This document shows positions 63,120-64,000 of a DNA stretch of 64,000 nt, piece after piece. The notes under the pieces were generated by a model that saw only the letters and a list, made by a program, of their open reading frames with translations, did no database searches and had not been told where the DNA came from. This DNA is from Seongchinamella unica (GTDB lineage Bacteria > Pseudomonadota > Gammaproteobacteria > Pseudomonadales > Halieaceae), in assembly GCF_004354085.1 (NCBI RefSeq), contig NZ_SMSE01000002.1, positions 496,001 to 560,000 of the forward strand. Reading direction: 5' to 3'. The first letter of the stretch is position 1. Each line of letters starts with the position of its first letter. Position numbers and translations under genes: made by a program.

Positions 63120-64000
63120 TCAGTAGTTGAGATTGGGGCGCAGCCAGCGCTCCATCACGGCCAGTGATTCTCCCTTACGATGGGCCAGGTCTTCAACCTG
63201 ATCCTTGCCGATTTTGCCAATGGCAAAATAGGTGCTCTCGGGGTGGGAGTAGTAAAAACCGCTAACCGAGGACGCCGGGCTCATGGCGTAATTGTCGGAC
63301 AGGGTGACGCCGGTGGCCGCGGTGGCGTCCAGCAGTTCAAACAGGGTCGCCTTTTCGGTGTGGTCGGGACAGGCAGGGTAGCCGGGTGCCGGGCGAATAC
63401 CGCGGTACCGTTCGCGGATCAGCGCATCGTTGTCCAGTGATTCCTCAGGTGCATAGCCCCATAGCTGCGTGCGCACCAGTCGGTGCATTTGCTCGGCGAG
63501 TGATTCTGCCAGGCGGTCAGCCAGGGCCTTGAGCATAATGCTGTTGTAGTCGTCGTGGTCGGCCTCATATCGGGCCGCCCGTTCGCTTACACCATGACCG
63601 GTTGTGACGCAAAAGCCGCCGATATAATCGTCCACGCCACTGTCATCCGGAGCGACAAAATCCGCAAGGCTCAGATTGGGCTTGCCGCCGGCCTTGGCAG
63701 TCTGTTGTCGCAGATGGTGCAGGGTGGCGAGTGGTTCCGACCGGTCTTCGTCACGGTAGAGTTCGATGTCATCGTCACCCTTGCGCGCTGCCGGCCAGAA
63801 TCCGACCACGGCCCGGGCGGTGAGCCATTTTTCCTCGACGATCTGCTTGAGCATCGCCTGGGCGTCGCGGAACAGTTCAGTGGCCTGGGCGCCAACTTTT
63901 TCATCCTCCAGTATCGCCGGGAACTTGCCGGCCAACTCCCAGGTAATGAAAAACGGCGTCCAGTCGATGGTCTCCACCAGCGTGTCCAGGGGAAAGTCAT
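63120..64000 (-). CDS. metH: Cobalamin-dependent methionine synthase MetH, C-terminal part
   Basis: The C-terminal activation (AdoMet-binding) domain of MetH, about 290 residues; the rest of the gene lies beyond the right edge, and the frame is open at position 64000. Diagnostic segments are the tetrahedral Arg-containing [18 protein letters not shown] and the preceding [17 protein letters not shown]. MetH transfers a methyl group from methyl-THF to homocysteine via cobalamin; this domain rebinds AdoMet to repair the oxidised cofactor. The end runs to a stop at 63120, with DUF2970 17 bases downstream. Nothing indicates a broken gene. Confidence 0.95.
   Translation of the reverse strand, partial: DFPLDTLVETIDWTPFFITWELAGKFPAILEDEKVGAQATELFRDAQAMLKQIVEEKWLTARAVVGFWPAARKGDDDIELYRDEDRSEPLATLHHLRQQTAKAGGKPNLSLADFVAPDDSGVDDYIGGFCVTTGHGVSERAARYEADHDDYNSIMLKALADRLAESLAEQMHRLVRTQLWGYAPEESLDNDALIRERYRGIRPAPGYPACPDHTEKATLFELLDATAATGVTLSDNYAMSPASSVSGFYYSHPESTYFAIGKIGKDQVEDLAHRKGESLAVMERWLRPNLNY

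Noticed and set aside
63120-64000. Truncated metH as a pseudogene
   Set aside because: The frame is open to the window edge, so the rest of the gene simply lies outside.

Overview
The window is a GC-rich chromosomal segment of a Gram-negative gammaproteobacterium. Gene content (lpxH, RND efflux, MiaE, AcnB, ETF-ubiquinone oxidoreductase) and gene order (folC-dedD-cvpA-purF-metZ; ffs-dnaX-ybaB-recR-rnd-ycgL-ycgN; topA beside a DUF6586 gene) resemble Pseudomonas and the marine Cellvibrionales/Halieaceae (OM60/NOR5) groups. The marine assignment is an inference from the mix of housekeeping genes with a lipid/terpenoid-like catabolic cluster; no rRNA is present to settle it. Nothing looks like a phage, plasmid, IS element or CRISPR array.

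Layout. 1-8.5 kb: end of folC, dedD, cvpA, purF, metZ, then a MoxR ATPase-DUF58-transglutaminase (TgpA) operon and a GNAT acetyltransferase. 8.5-19.2 kb: small genes (PepSY membrane protein, amphi-Trp protein, GST), acnB, DUF1289-miaE, lpxH/ppiB, glnS, cysS. 19.2-21.1 kb: a compound palindromic repeat array, folD, and a Pro-His-Arg tRNA cluster with a good promoter. 21.1-31.8 kb: an accessory catabolic region with a TetR and a MarR regulator, four short-chain dehydrogenases, a sulfotransferase coupled to a DUF1214 protein, an Old-Yellow-Enzyme type reductase, an F420-type (LLM) oxidoreductase and an enoyl-CoA hydratase. 31.8-38.9 kb: a 40-residue secreted-type small protein with its own terminator, an exported amidohydrolase, and an MFP-RND-TetR efflux operon preceded by two perfect inverted repeats. 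38.9-47.7 kb: 4.5S RNA, dnaX (with an in-frame frameshift signal), ybaB, recR, rnd, ycgL, ycgN, then a membrane protein/VWA/MoxR/CoxE-like VWA module. 47.7-55.1 kb: SPOUT methyltransferase, AraC and IclR regulators, a glutaredoxin-like protein, a universal stress protein, topA. 55.2-58.9 kb: ETF-QO divergent from etfBA. 58.9-64 kb: cation/proton antiporter, a second palindromic repeat array, DUF934-sulfite reductase, two small membrane proteins, and the 3' part of metH, cut by the window edge.

How it fits together. The catabolic cluster (dehydrogenases, reductases, hydratase) would feed beta-oxidation, whose electrons pass through EtfBA and ETF-QO to ubiquinone. metZ, cysI/DUF934 and metH are parts of sulfur assimilation and methionine synthesis. 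The most informative sequence signals are the predicted programmed -1 frameshift in dnaX, the paired operators of the RND operon, the non-canonical proton-relay residues of the RND permease, the two families of palindromic repeats, and two well-supported 40-residue proteins.
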